10,808 bases of DNA from Euryarchaeota archaeon UBA111 (GTDB taxonomy: Archaea > Thermoplasmatota > Poseidoniia > Poseidoniales > Poseidoniaceae). Location of the stretch: the NCBI GenBank assembly GCA_002506025.1, contig DAWS01000081.1:8333-19140 (forward strand), in the 5' to 3' direction. The stretch's first letter is position 1. The number at the start of each line of letters is the position of its first letter. Shown one piece after another: positions 1 to 6,904 of this stretch. Below the pieces are notes generated by a model. The model saw nothing but the letters and a program-made list of their open reading frames with translations. It searched no databases and was not told the DNA's origin. The position numbers were made by a program, and so were the translations under genes.

Positions 1-716
1 ACATTGATGATTTGTCCGGATATGTGGTCCGACTCGAGCAGGAATTTTGCTGCACTAGCAATGTCTTTTGGCTCGCCTGAGCGACCCATTGGCACCTTCT
101 CGAGAACCGAAGCGAAATGCTCAATTTCCCAGGCTGCGGAAATTATTGCGCCCGGAGCAATACAGTTTACCCTGACGTGAGGCTGCAGATCTCCTGCCAG
201 ATTAATCATCATTTGTCGTAGCGCATTCTTACTTGCAGTGTAGTGAGTCAGGTCTTTCCATGCTCGGCCTTGTGAAGTATCTACTAAACCAATCACTGAG
301 CCAGATTTAGCCTTAAGTTGTTCATACAATCCCTTCGTGAGTAGAAAAGGAACTTCAACATGGATGGTGAAATTTTTCTTGAACTCCTCAAAAGTCAATT
401 CGTCAAAACTGATTGGTTGATACACAGATGCGTTATGAATTAAACCAAATAATCCACCGTATTCAACTACCTTCGGGTGATTCGTAATAGTATCAATAAG
501 ATTGGGGATATCGTCATTGAGCAAATCAACTTGCACGATGTCACCACCGACATCACCATCGTTTGAGTTACTATATTCGTCGATTATCGCCTGTGCATCG
601 GCCATAGAATTTCGCACGTGAATCAGCACAAAATAACCTGCATCCATCAGCAGTTTAGAGATTGCTGCACCGATTCTGCGGCCACCGCCAGTAATGAACA
701 CCACGGGTTTTGCCAT
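1..716 (-). CDS. Pteridine-reductase-like short-chain dehydrogenase (3' end cut by window)
   Basis: NADPH-dependent reductase of the short-chain dehydrogenase (SDR) fold, closest in pattern to pteridine reductase/FolM, which reduces dihydro- or oxidised pterins in the cytosol. I translated 238 residues with no stop; the frame runs off the window at a typical SDR C-terminus (SGQIINV), so only about 8-12 residues should be missing. Visible motifs are the Rossmann cofactor loop TGGGRRIG (residues 9-16), NAS (95-97) and a catalytic triad D146, Y159, K163, with PGA near 188. In ordinary SDRs the first triad residue is Ser. Asp at exactly 13 residues before Tyr is the arrangement of PTR1 (D181/Y194/K198), and the double Arg after the glycine loop also fits that subgroup. 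The ATG at 714-716 is the first in frame and directly precedes the Rossmann strand. The gene is divergent from lipA and has its own TATA-like element. A different SDR substrate remains possible. Confidence 0.85.
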   Translation of the reverse strand, partial: MAKPVVFITGGGRRIGAAISKLLMDAGYFVLIHVRNSMADAQAIIDEYSNSNDGDVGGDIVQVDLLNDDIPNLIDTITNHPKVVEYGGLFGLIHNASVYQPISFDELTFEEFKKNFTIHVEVPFLLTKGLYEQLKAKSGSVIGLVDTSQGRAWKDLTHYTASKNALRQMMINLAGDLQPHVRVNCIAPGAIISAAWEIEHFASVLEKVPMGRSGEPKDIASAAKFLLESDHISGQIIN

Positions 717-739
717 GTGTGTCTGTCCACATTCTCAGT

Positions 740-748
740 CAATAAATG
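740..748 (-). promoter_or_regulatory. TATA-like box for the SDR gene
   Basis: On the minus strand this reads CATTTATTG, centred about 28 bases upstream of the SDR start codon. That spacing would place an archaeal transcription start very close to the ATG and give a leaderless or nearly leaderless mRNA. No Shine-Dalgarno-like sequence lies just upstream of that ATG, which agrees. The call rests on position and AT content only. Confidence 0.4.
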
Positions 749-774
749 TCGTATCAAATCTAGTGAAATTTTTA

Positions 775-784
775 CAGTATATTA
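775..784 (+). promoter_or_regulatory. TATA-like box for the lipA-bkd operon
   Basis: CAGTATATTA lies in the 117-base divergent region between the SDR gene and lipA. A transcription start about 25 bases downstream would fall near 804-808, leaving a short leader before the preferred lipA ATG at 834. It is the best promoter candidate for the whole five-gene operon, because all later junctions are too tight for separate promoters. An A+T-rich run (763-785) surrounds it. Confidence 0.45.
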
Positions 785-833
785 CTACACCTTTTAGACT
801 AGTATTCACTGGAAAGGTGTGCGGGGCTTTAAA

Positions 834-1862
834 ATGACGATTAGACATCTTCCGATGGCTGATAACAAACCCGCTAATAAACCAAAACGCAGATTGCCTA
901 GTTGGTTTAGGACTAGATTACCAACTGGAGAGCAACAGCGCTTGTTCAACGACACTAAAGCATCAGTAAAAGACAACAAACTACACACCGTTTGTGAGGA
1001 GGCAAGATGCCCAAATATCCATGATTGTTGGTCCAGTGGTGATGCTACCTTCATGATTGCTGGGCAAGAGTGCACGAGAGCATGCAAATTTTGCGCAGTT
1101 GGCACAATTCGTCGGCCTCCGCCCCTCGATATCGAGGAACCAATGCATCTTGCCGATGCAGTCGAATCAATGAATTTGAAGCACGTCGTTATTACCGTAG
1201 TCAACCGTGACGACCTACCAGACAGTGGAGCTGCACACTACAAGGCCTGCATCGATGAAGTTCATCAGCGCTCGCCCGAGTTAACCTTAGAACTGCTCTG
1301 CTCAGATTTAGCCGGAGATTTATCGGCATTGGAACTCCTTCTAGAGGAGAGTCCATTGAGAGTGTTTGCTCACAATGTTGAATGCGTGCCTTCTCTCGAT
1401 CGAAGAGTAAGAGACCCCCGAGCATCGTTCGAACAATCAATTAAGATTCTCAAGCATGCTAAGTTGGTCAGACCGGACATCATTACCAAAACCTCACTTA
1501 TGGTTGGTGTTGGTGAGACCGATGAACAGATTAGTGAAGCGCTAGCGCTAATTCGCGCGGCAAATGTAGACTTAGTAACTATTGGACAATACCTTGCTCC
1601 CTCAGAAAAGCACCTAAAAATCGACAGATATCCTGACCCAGACATGTATGATGTGTGGGCGGAGGAAGCAATTGAACTCGGGTTCTCTGGTGTCGCCTGT
1701 GGTCCACTGGTAAGATCGTCATACAAAGCCGGTCTATTGTATCGAAAGACCTACGACCCAAATAATCAGGAGACCTTACCTGGTGCTTATGTAAGAGTTC
1801 AAGAAAGAATACCAGAACACCAACTAATCAACAATATCACTCAAACAGAGGTGATGTCATGA
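834..1862 (+). CDS. lipA: Lipoyl synthase (radical SAM)
   Basis: Inserts two sulfur atoms into protein-bound octanoyl groups to make the lipoyl cofactor of 2-oxoacid dehydrogenases. Numbering from ATG 834 (342 residues, normal for the family): the auxiliary-cluster cysteines C54, C59 and C65 lie in CEEARCPNIHDC, the radical-SAM CX3CX2C is C80, C84, C87 in CTRACKFC, and RSSY at 294-297 carries the serine ligand of the auxiliary cluster. All LipA-defining residues are therefore present. Less typical stretches are ITVVNRDDLPDSG, where many LipAs read SVDRDDLPDGG, and LELLCSDLAGD, where many read a TPDF or IPDF-like motif. The start is uncertain: GTG 819, ATG 834 and ATG 855 are in frame. I chose 834 because it is an ATG and has weak GGTG/GGGG purine runs upstream. 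The gene heads the operon and its stop overlaps the next start (ATGA). Confidence 0.95.
   Translation: MTIRHLPMADNKPANKPKRRLPSWFRTRLPTGEQQRLFNDTKASVKDNKLHTVCEEARCPNIHDCWSSGDATFMIAGQECTRACKFCAVGTIRRPPPLDIEEPMHLADAVESMNLKHVVITVVNRDDLPDSGAAHYKACIDEVHQRSPELTLELLCSDLAGDLSALELLLEESPLRVFAHNVECVPSLDRRVRDPRASFEQSIKILKHAKLVRPDIITKTSLMVGVGETDEQISEALALIRAANVDLVTIGQYLAPSEKHLKIDRYPDPDMYDVWAEEAIELGFSGVACGPLVRSSYKAGLLYRKTYDPNNQETLPGAYVRVQERIPEHQLINNITQTEVMS
1848..1855 (+). promoter_or_regulatory. Strong Shine-Dalgarno site for E1 alpha
   Basis: GAGGTGAT lies inside the last codons of lipA, 3 bases before the E1 alpha ATG at 1859. It is fully complementary to the conserved AUCACCUC near the 3' end of 16S rRNA. 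It fixes the E1 alpha start and, with the ATGA overlap, suggests translational coupling of lipA and E1 alpha. Confidence 0.75.
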
Positions 1863-3100
1863 CAGAAAGAAAAACTGTGGTAACCTCACCATATGTTATC
1901 GGTACAGCACCATTCAGACCGGGAGACGAGGCTGACTTCGGTGGTAAATTTACCGAACAACCAAATGATTTGAACCGTCCAGATCCGACAAAGTGTAGTG
2001 CAGATGACACTATCAAACACGCCTCCGGTCTAGTCAGAGTCCTCAATGATAACGGCGAAGCAGAAGGCGAGTGGATTCCCGACATATCAGTCGAGCAGTT
2101 GATTACTGGTCTAGAATATATGATGAGGCTGAGAATTTTTGATGACCGAATGATGAAGATGCAGCGAACAGGAAAATTATCGTTTTACATGCGCTCTTTC
2201 GGCGAAGAGGCCGTTGCTATTGCTCAGACCATGGCACTTCAGGATAATGATTGGATATTCCCTTCATACCGACAACCCGGCGCCCAATTTGTGCGTGGAC
2301 GTGACATGGTCAGCATGATCTGTCACTGTATTGGCAACACCGAAGACAATGTCAGAGGTCGACAAATGCCAGTTCACTACACTTGGAAAGAAGGTCGATT
2401 CATCTCAATATCATCCCCAGTTGGCACACAATTTTCACAAGCAGTTGGAGTTGCCATGGCTAGTGCCTACAAAGGTCTAGATGAAGCGTGTATTACTTGG
2501 CTCGGTGACGGCACATCAGCTCAGGGTGATTATCACTACGCACTCAACTTTGCTTCAACATTTAAGCCGCCCGTAATATTGAATGTTGTCAACAACCAAT
2601 GGGCCATATCAACTCACCAGAATTTGGCCACTGGCGGTCGGACATTCGCAGAGCGCGGATTAGCATATGACATTCCGTCGATTAGAGTAGATGGTAATGA
2701 CTTCCTAGCACTATACAGTGTCACAAGTTGGGCTAGAGAACGCATTACTGCTGGGCTCGGGCCAACTCATATTGAGGTCTACACATATCGTGCGGGTGCT
2801 CACTCATCGTCTGATGACCCCTCTGCATACCGTCCTGATGATGAGTTCAAATGCTGGCCAGGTGGCGATCCCGTAGAACGGTTGAAGGATTATCTCATCA
2901 AGTCAGGTAATTGGGATGACAAGCGACATGTAAAACTCGAACAGAAAATCGATGACGAGGTAATGGCTGCATACAAGGAAGCTTGCGAATTTGGTGATTT
3001 GGCCAGTGGACCATACCCGCCGGCATCAACAATATTTACTGAAGTATACGAAACTGTCCCGTGGCACGTGCAAGAACAGCGCGAGGAGTTAGGCAAATAG
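1859..3100 (+). CDS. bkdA1: Branched-chain 2-oxoacid dehydrogenase E1, alpha subunit
   Basis: Thiamine-diphosphate-binding subunit of the E1 decarboxylase, which decarboxylates 2-oxoacids from Val, Leu and Ile and passes the acyl group to lipoyl-E2. The 413-residue length matches Pseudomonas BkdA1 (about 410). Motifs: GKLSFYM (105-111), GRQMPVHY (167-174), the ThDP/Mg motif GDG (216-218) through NN (245-246), VDGND (277-281), and the branched-chain-type loop RAGAHSSSDDPSAYR (311-325). In mammalian BCKDH E1 alpha the equivalent loop carries the regulatory phosphoserines. The first His of the mammalian GHHS is Ala here, as this position varies in bacterial proteins. The long N-terminal extension before residue 60 and the C-terminus QEQREELGK also align with BkdA1 as I remember it. 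Pyruvate E1 is less likely because of the HSSSDDPSAYR loop and the partner subunit. Encoded just before E1 beta. Confidence 0.93.
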   Translation: MTERKTVVTSPYVIGTAPFRPGDEADFGGKFTEQPNDLNRPDPTKCSADDTIKHASGLVRVLNDNGEAEGEWIPDISVEQLITGLEYMMRLRIFDDRMMKMQRTGKLSFYMRSFGEEAVAIAQTMALQDNDWIFPSYRQPGAQFVRGRDMVSMICHCIGNTEDNVRGRQMPVHYTWKEGRFISISSPVGTQFSQAVGVAMASAYKGLDEACITWLGDGTSAQGDYHYALNFASTFKPPVILNVVNNQWAISTHQNLATGGRTFAERGLAYDIPSIRVDGNDFLALYSVTSWARERITAGLGPTHIEVYTYRAGAHSSSDDPSAYRPDDEFKCWPGGDPVERLKDYLIKSGNWDDKRHVKLEQKIDDEVMAAYKEACEFGDLASGPYPPASTIFTEVYETVPWHVQEQREELGK

Positions 3101-3105
3101 GTGAT
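3099..3105 (+). promoter_or_regulatory. Shine-Dalgarno site for E1 beta
   Basis: AGGTGAT overlaps the last two bases of the E1 alpha stop codon (TAG 3098-3100) and ends 3 bases before ATG 3109. The same AGGTGAT-N3-ATG layout occurs before E1 alpha. It decides the E1 beta start in favour of 3109 over an in-frame GTG at 3061 that would overlap E1 alpha by 40 bases. Confidence 0.75.
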
Positions 3106-3108
3106 ATC

Positions 3109-4119
3109 ATGGCAAAAATGAATATGATTGCTGCCCTAAACTCCGCTCTTGAGCACCAATTATTGCGTGATGAGAATGTCGTAATATTTGGTGAAGACGT
3201 TGGTTACTTCGGTGGAGTTTTCCGTGTTACTGCCGGATTACAAACTAAATTTGGCGCACACCGAGTGTTTGATTCCCCGCTTGCTGAGGGTGGAATAGCA
3301 GCAATTGCAATGGGTATGGGTCTCAACGGTTTAAGGCCGGTTGCAGAAATTCAGTTCGCTGACTACATTTTCCCTGCATATGACCAAATTGTCAACGAAA
3401 TCGCAAAATTACGGCATAGATCGGGTGGAGAGTTCTCAACGCCTGTTACCTTTAGAACTCCCGCTGGCGGAGGTATCAAAGGCGGTCACCACCATTCACA
3501 ATCTCCGGAAGCGCAGTTCACTCATACCCCTGGGTTGAAAGTCGTATATTGTTCAAACCCATACAATGCTAAGGGTCTATTGACCTCGGCGATTGAATCA
3601 AATGACCCTGTTATCTTCTTTGAGCCTAAACGGTGTTATCGAGGGCCATTCTACGGCGACCCACATAAAGTTCCAACCTGGAATAGTCACCCAGATGGTG
3701 AAGTTCCTGAGGAATACTACTCAATCCCGCTAGAGGAAGCCAGACTAGTTATGGAAGGTAACTCTTGTACAGTTATCTCATGGGGTGCTATGGTTCACGT
3801 TGCCGAGCAAGCCATCAAAGATTCAGGAATTGACTGTGATTTAATCGACTTGCAGACTCTAGTCCCATGGGACAGAGATGCAGTAGTAAACTCAATCAAG
3901 AAAACTGGTAGATGTGTAATTGTCCATGAAGCTCCCAAGACTAGTGGGTTTGGGGCAGAAATGAGCGCATCAATACAAGAGCGATGCTTCTATCATCTTG
4001 AGGCTCCAATTATTCGAGTTACAGGCTGGGACACACCTTTCCCCCACACCACTGAATGGGATTACCTACCTAGCCCACAGAGAATTGCCGATGCAATAAA
4101 GAAAACACAAGAGGAATGA
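3109..4119 (+). CDS. bkdA2: Branched-chain 2-oxoacid dehydrogenase E1, beta subunit
   Basis: Transketolase-fold partner of E1 alpha; the alpha2beta2 E1 holds ThDP at the subunit interface. From ATG 3109 it is 336 residues, normal for the family. Motifs: GEDVGYFGGVFRVTAGL (28-44), the cofactor-activating Glu E60 in SPLAEGGIAA, RPVAEIQFADYIFPAYDQI (76-94), HSQSPEAQF (129-137), EPKRCYRGPF in the middle, and a C-terminal region with GFGAE, HLEAPI and RVTGWDTPFPH. These match BkdA2 of the Pseudomonas bkd operon closely as I recall it and are distinct from pyruvate-type E1 beta. It starts 8 bases after E1 alpha and ends at the E2 start, so equal expression of the E1 subunits is expected. Substrate assignment to branched-chain rather than other 2-oxoacids is inference from family resemblance. 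Confidence 0.93.
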   Translation: MAKMNMIAALNSALEHQLLRDENVVIFGEDVGYFGGVFRVTAGLQTKFGAHRVFDSPLAEGGIAAIAMGMGLNGLRPVAEIQFADYIFPAYDQIVNEIAKLRHRSGGEFSTPVTFRTPAGGGIKGGHHHSQSPEAQFTHTPGLKVVYCSNPYNAKGLLTSAIESNDPVIFFEPKRCYRGPFYGDPHKVPTWNSHPDGEVPEEYYSIPLEEARLVMEGNSCTVISWGAMVHVAEQAIKDSGIDCDLIDLQTLVPWDRDAVVNSIKKTGRCVIVHEAPKTSGFGAEMSASIQERCFYHLEAPIIRVTGWDTPFPHTTEWDYLPSPQRIADAIKKTQEE

Positions 4120-4121
4120 AA

Positions 4122-5411
4122 ATGGGAATATATGCGTTTAAACTACCTGATATTGGAGAAGGAGTCGTTGAAGGAGAAGTTGTAGAATGGATGGTATCAC
4201 TTGGTGATACGGTCAAGGAAGACGATCCCATTTTGTCGGTAATGACAGATAAAGCGACCGTAGAGATTCCATCGCCTGTCGATGGTAAAGTCTCAAAGAT
4301 AATCGGCGAGCCCGGTGACATTCTACCAGTTGGTGGAGTATGTATTGAATTTGAGGTTGCAGGAGACGGCAATGCCTCAACAACTACTGAAGATGCAAAA
4401 TCCACCGAAGAGGCGGTAACACCAGTTGTGGAAGAAAAACCAGCGCCAGCAGAGAGCAAACCGGAATCAGCGCCAGAAGCCACACCTGAGCCCGCAGCGC
4501 CAGCAGCACCTGTTGCTAGAGCAGCAGGAACCAAAGCGTTAGCTAGCCCTGCGGTCAGACAAAGAGCCCGAGAGGCGAATGTTGACTTACAACTGGTGGC
4601 AGGTTCAGGACCGGGTGGTAGAATCAGTCATGCGGACTTAGATCGCCACATAGCTGGTGGTGCCGCAGGAGCAACTTCATTCACTCCACTAGGCGCCAGT
4701 TCCAAATCAAAACTAACTGGAACCGAGGAAATCAAAGTTATTGGCCTGAGGAGAAAAATTGCTGACAGTATGATGGCATCATACAGTTCTATTGCTCACT
4801 TTTCATATTTTGAGGAAGTAGATATCACTGCGTTAGAAGAACTTCGCCAACACTTGAATGCTACCAGACCAGAAGGTGCACCCAAACTTACTTACCTGCC
4901 ATTCATTATGCAGGCACTGGTAAAAGCATTGGGCGAAAGTCCTGAATGCAATGCTTTGTTTGATGATGAAGCAAATATTGTAACTCGGCATCAGGCAATA
5001 CACCTAGGAATCGCAACTCAAACCGACCGTGGGCTCTATGTCCCTGTAGTCAAGCATGTTGAAGCAATGGACATTTGGCAATCTGCTGTCGAAATGGTAA
5101 GGGTTACTTCTGCCACCAGAGAAGGAAAGGCAAGCGCTGAGGAATTAAGCGGCTCAACCTTCACTATCACCAGCCTAGGCAGGCTTGGTGGTCTTGGCGC
5201 AACCCCAATTATCAATAAGCCAGAAGTTGGCATTTTAGGAGTTCATAATGCTAAAGAGCGAGCAGTAGTAAGAAACGGTCAAATTGTCGTTAGGCGAATG
5301 ATGAACTTATCATCTTCTTGGGACCATCGTGTAGTTGATGGCCATGATGGCGCAACGTTAGTCCAAAAGGTCAAAACATTACTGGAAAACCCAGCAACAA
5401 TTTTCATGTGA
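4122..5411 (+). CDS. bkdB: Branched-chain 2-oxoacid dehydrogenase E2 (dihydrolipoyl acyltransferase)
   Basis: Core of the complex: it carries the acyl group on a lipoyl-lysine and transfers it to CoA. 429 residues from ATG 4122. Domain order: one lipoyl domain (about 1-80) with the modified lysine K44 in MTDKATVEIP; an Ala/Pro/Glu-rich flexible linker (about 85-135); the peripheral-subunit-binding domain (about 139-177, ASPAVRQRAREANVDL then GSGPGGRI), which holds E3 and/or E1; and the CAT-fold acyltransferase (about 205-429) ending with catalytic H402 and D406 in WDHRVVDG. IAHFSYFEEVDITALEEL is characteristic of BkdB-type E2. ATG 4116, overlapping the E1 beta stop, is also in frame, but its GAGGA (4111-4115) abuts it with no spacing; ATG 4122 has 6 bases, so I prefer it. 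The lipoyl domain is the expected target of LipA encoded in the same operon. Confidence 0.94.
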   Translation: MGIYAFKLPDIGEGVVEGEVVEWMVSLGDTVKEDDPILSVMTDKATVEIPSPVDGKVSKIIGEPGDILPVGGVCIEFEVAGDGNASTTTEDAKSTEEAVTPVVEEKPAPAESKPESAPEATPEPAAPAAPVARAAGTKALASPAVRQRAREANVDLQLVAGSGPGGRISHADLDRHIAGGAAGATSFTPLGASSKSKLTGTEEIKVIGLRRKIADSMMASYSSIAHFSYFEEVDITALEELRQHLNATRPEGAPKLTYLPFIMQALVKALGESPECNALFDDEANIVTRHQAIHLGIATQTDRGLYVPVVKHVEAMDIWQSAVEMVRVTSATREGKASAEELSGSTFTITSLGRLGGLGATPIINKPEVGILGVHNAKERAVVRNGQIVVRRMMNLSSSWDHRVVDGHDGATLVQKVKTLLENPATIFM

Positions 5412-5415
5412 GGAG
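5410..5415 (+). promoter_or_regulatory. Shine-Dalgarno site for E3
   Basis: GAGGAG overlaps the E2 stop codon (TGA 5409-5411) and lies 5 bases before the E3 ATG at 5421. Embedding the ribosome site in the upstream stop is the same economy seen before E1 beta. Confidence 0.65.
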
Positions 5416-5420
5416 TCAAA

Positions 5421-6851
5421 ATGCAGACAAAAAAATGTCAAGTTTTGGTCATCGGTGCTGGACCAGGAGGTTATGTTGCTGCAATTAGAGCTGGACAACT
5501 AGGGCTGTCGACAATTATTGTTGAAGGCGAAAGAGCAGGTGGAACTTGCCTAATTAGAGGCTGTATACCAAGCAAGGCGCTAATTCATGCTGCGCATCGA
5601 TTCCACGATCTCGCAAAACACGCAGCTAAGGATGGCCACATGGGAATATCAATACCCGGCCCGGCAGAATTGAGCATGGCTGGAATGGTCGGCTGGAAAG
5701 ATGACATTGTTGACAAGTTGAACAAAGGAGTTGAACACCTCCTCAAGAACGCCGGTGTTGAATTAGTCAATGGCTGGGCAGAATTCCAAGATGCTAAGAC
5801 TGTCAAAGTTGGCAGTGGCAAAGATGCAATAATCATTGAAGGGGAAAATGTAATCCTAGCCAACGGTTCAATACCAGTAGAACTACCTTTCATGAAGTTT
5901 GATGACAATGTGATCTCATCTAGAGAAGCCTTGAGTCTTAATGAATTACCTGACCATGTCGTCGTAGTTGGTGGAGGATACATTGGACTTGAATTAGGTA
6001 TAACCTACAAGATGCTCGGTTCTGAGGTGACTATCGTTGAGGCAATGGATTCAATCCTACCGATTTTCGACAAAGAACTTCGTCGCCCGTTGGAACTATT
6101 CGTTAAGAAAAATAAAATCAAAGTCCATACTGGTGTTTTTGCCAAAGGCTGCGAGGCAACCAAAGACGGCAGAACAAAACTGTTCTATGTCGATAAAACC
6201 GCCAAGGAGGATGTTAAGCCCAGTGAAATAATCACCGACAAAGTATTGGTTACCGTTGGTAGAAAACCGAACAGTCAGGCATTGGAACCAACCGGCGTTG
6301 CCTTGGATGAACGAGGTTTTGTCAAAGTAAACAATAGATGTGAGACCAATATGCGCGGTGTTTATGCTATTGGAGACGTTTGTGATGCAGGCGAAATGCT
6401 AGCTCATGTTGCATCGTTCCAAGGTGAGATGGTAGCAGAGATAATTGCCGGTAAAAAGCGAGCCTACGACCCAGTAGCAGTCCCCGCAATCGTCTTTACC
6501 GAACCAGAAATTGTCAGCGTTGGTCTTTCCCCAGATGAAGCAAAAGCGGCGGGTCATCCAGTTATCATAGGTAAATTCCCTCTTGCCGCAAACGGCAGGT
6601 CACTTACGCAGGAAGCAGAAAAAACCGGCGGTTTTGTTCGTGTTGTTGCACGTGAGGATGATCATCGAATTCTCGGTATCCAAGGAGTCGGCACCCACAT
6701 CAGTGAATTAGTTGGAGAATGGACACTGGCGTTGGAGATGGGGGCATTGTTAGAAGATGTTGCTGCAACTATTCACGCTCATCCAACTATGACTGAGATG
6801 ACACATGAAGCAGTTCTCGCCACTCTAGGTCACGCTATTCATACTGCATAA
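5421..6851 (+). CDS. lpdA: Dihydrolipoamide dehydrogenase (E3)
   Basis: FAD flavoprotein that reoxidises the dihydrolipoyl group of E2 and reduces NAD+. 476 residues, normal for the family. Order of features: FAD-binding GAGPGGYVAA (12-21); redox disulfide C43 and C48 in GGTCLIRGCIPSK; NAD-binding GGGYIGLELG (184-193); second FAD motif GVYAIGDV (313-320); and the C-terminal dimer domain with the active-site His/Glu pair H454 and E459 in HAHPTMTE. The common bacterial disulfide loop reads GGTCLNVGC or similar, so Ile-Arg at 45-46 is a mild variant. It is the last gene of the operon, 9 bases after E2, and by context serves the branched-chain complex. It could also serve other lipoyl enzymes (for example glycine cleavage) if the genome has no second E3. 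Confidence 0.96.
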   Translation: MQTKKCQVLVIGAGPGGYVAAIRAGQLGLSTIIVEGERAGGTCLIRGCIPSKALIHAAHRFHDLAKHAAKDGHMGISIPGPAELSMAGMVGWKDDIVDKLNKGVEHLLKNAGVELVNGWAEFQDAKTVKVGSGKDAIIIEGENVILANGSIPVELPFMKFDDNVISSREALSLNELPDHVVVVGGGYIGLELGITYKMLGSEVTIVEAMDSILPIFDKELRRPLELFVKKNKIKVHTGVFAKGCEATKDGRTKLFYVDKTAKEDVKPSEIITDKVLVTVGRKPNSQALEPTGVALDERGFVKVNNRCETNMRGVYAIGDVCDAGEMLAHVASFQGEMVAEIIAGKKRAYDPVAVPAIVFTEPEIVSVGLSPDEAKAAGHPVIIGKFPLAANGRSLTQEAEKTGGFVRVVAREDDHRILGIQGVGTHISELVGEWTLALEMGALLEDVAATIHAHPTMTEMTHEAVLATLGHAIHTA

Positions 6852-6872
6852 TCGGGTTACTTTGTCGGCCAT

Positions 6873-6882
6873 AAGTATAAAG
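6873..6882 (+). promoter_or_regulatory. TATA box of the SAP-domain gene (leaderless promoter)
   Basis: AAGTATAAAG lies in the 53-base gap after E3. Its centre is about 27 bases before ATG 6905, the spacing at which archaeal TATA boxes set the transcription start, so the mRNA would begin at or within a few bases of the ATG. No Shine-Dalgarno-like purine run precedes this ATG, unlike the operon genes upstream. An out-of-frame ATG at 6894 leads only to a very short frame. Confidence 0.55.
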
Positions 6883-6904
6883 TCAGTTCAATCATGGTCA
6901 ACCT

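Noticed and set aside
762..810. Six-base inverted repeat (AGTGAA 762-767 and TTCACT 805-810) flanking the lipA TATA-like box
   Set aside because: Six base pairs with a 37-base gap is expected by chance in A+T-rich DNA; position around a promoter is suggestive but not enough to call an operator.
819..833. GTG start for lipA, five codons before ATG 834
   Set aside because: GTG is a weaker start and the added residues have no family support. I cannot fully exclude it, nor the later ATG at 855.
806..1204. Antisense open frame opposite lipA
   Set aside because: No recognisable motif, and it lies across the strongly supported lipA reading frame and its promoter region.
3061..3108. In-frame GTG start for E1 beta, 16 codons upstream of ATG 3109
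   Set aside because: It would overlap E1 alpha by 40 bases, adds residues with no family match, and lacks the well-placed AGGTGAT site that precedes ATG 3109.
4070..4534. Antisense open frame rich in Ala, Ser and Gly opposite the start of E2
   Set aside because: It is the complement of the Ala/Pro/Glu-rich linker of E2; low-complexity codons keep the opposite frame open by chance. No ribosome site or family match.
1859..5411. Assignment of the complex as pyruvate dehydrogenase
   Set aside because: E1 alpha has the branched-chain loop HSSSDDPSAYR, E1 beta has BkdA2-type motifs, and E2 has the BkdB-type HFSYFEEVD segment. Pyruvate-type proteins differ at these places, though mixed substrate use cannot be excluded.
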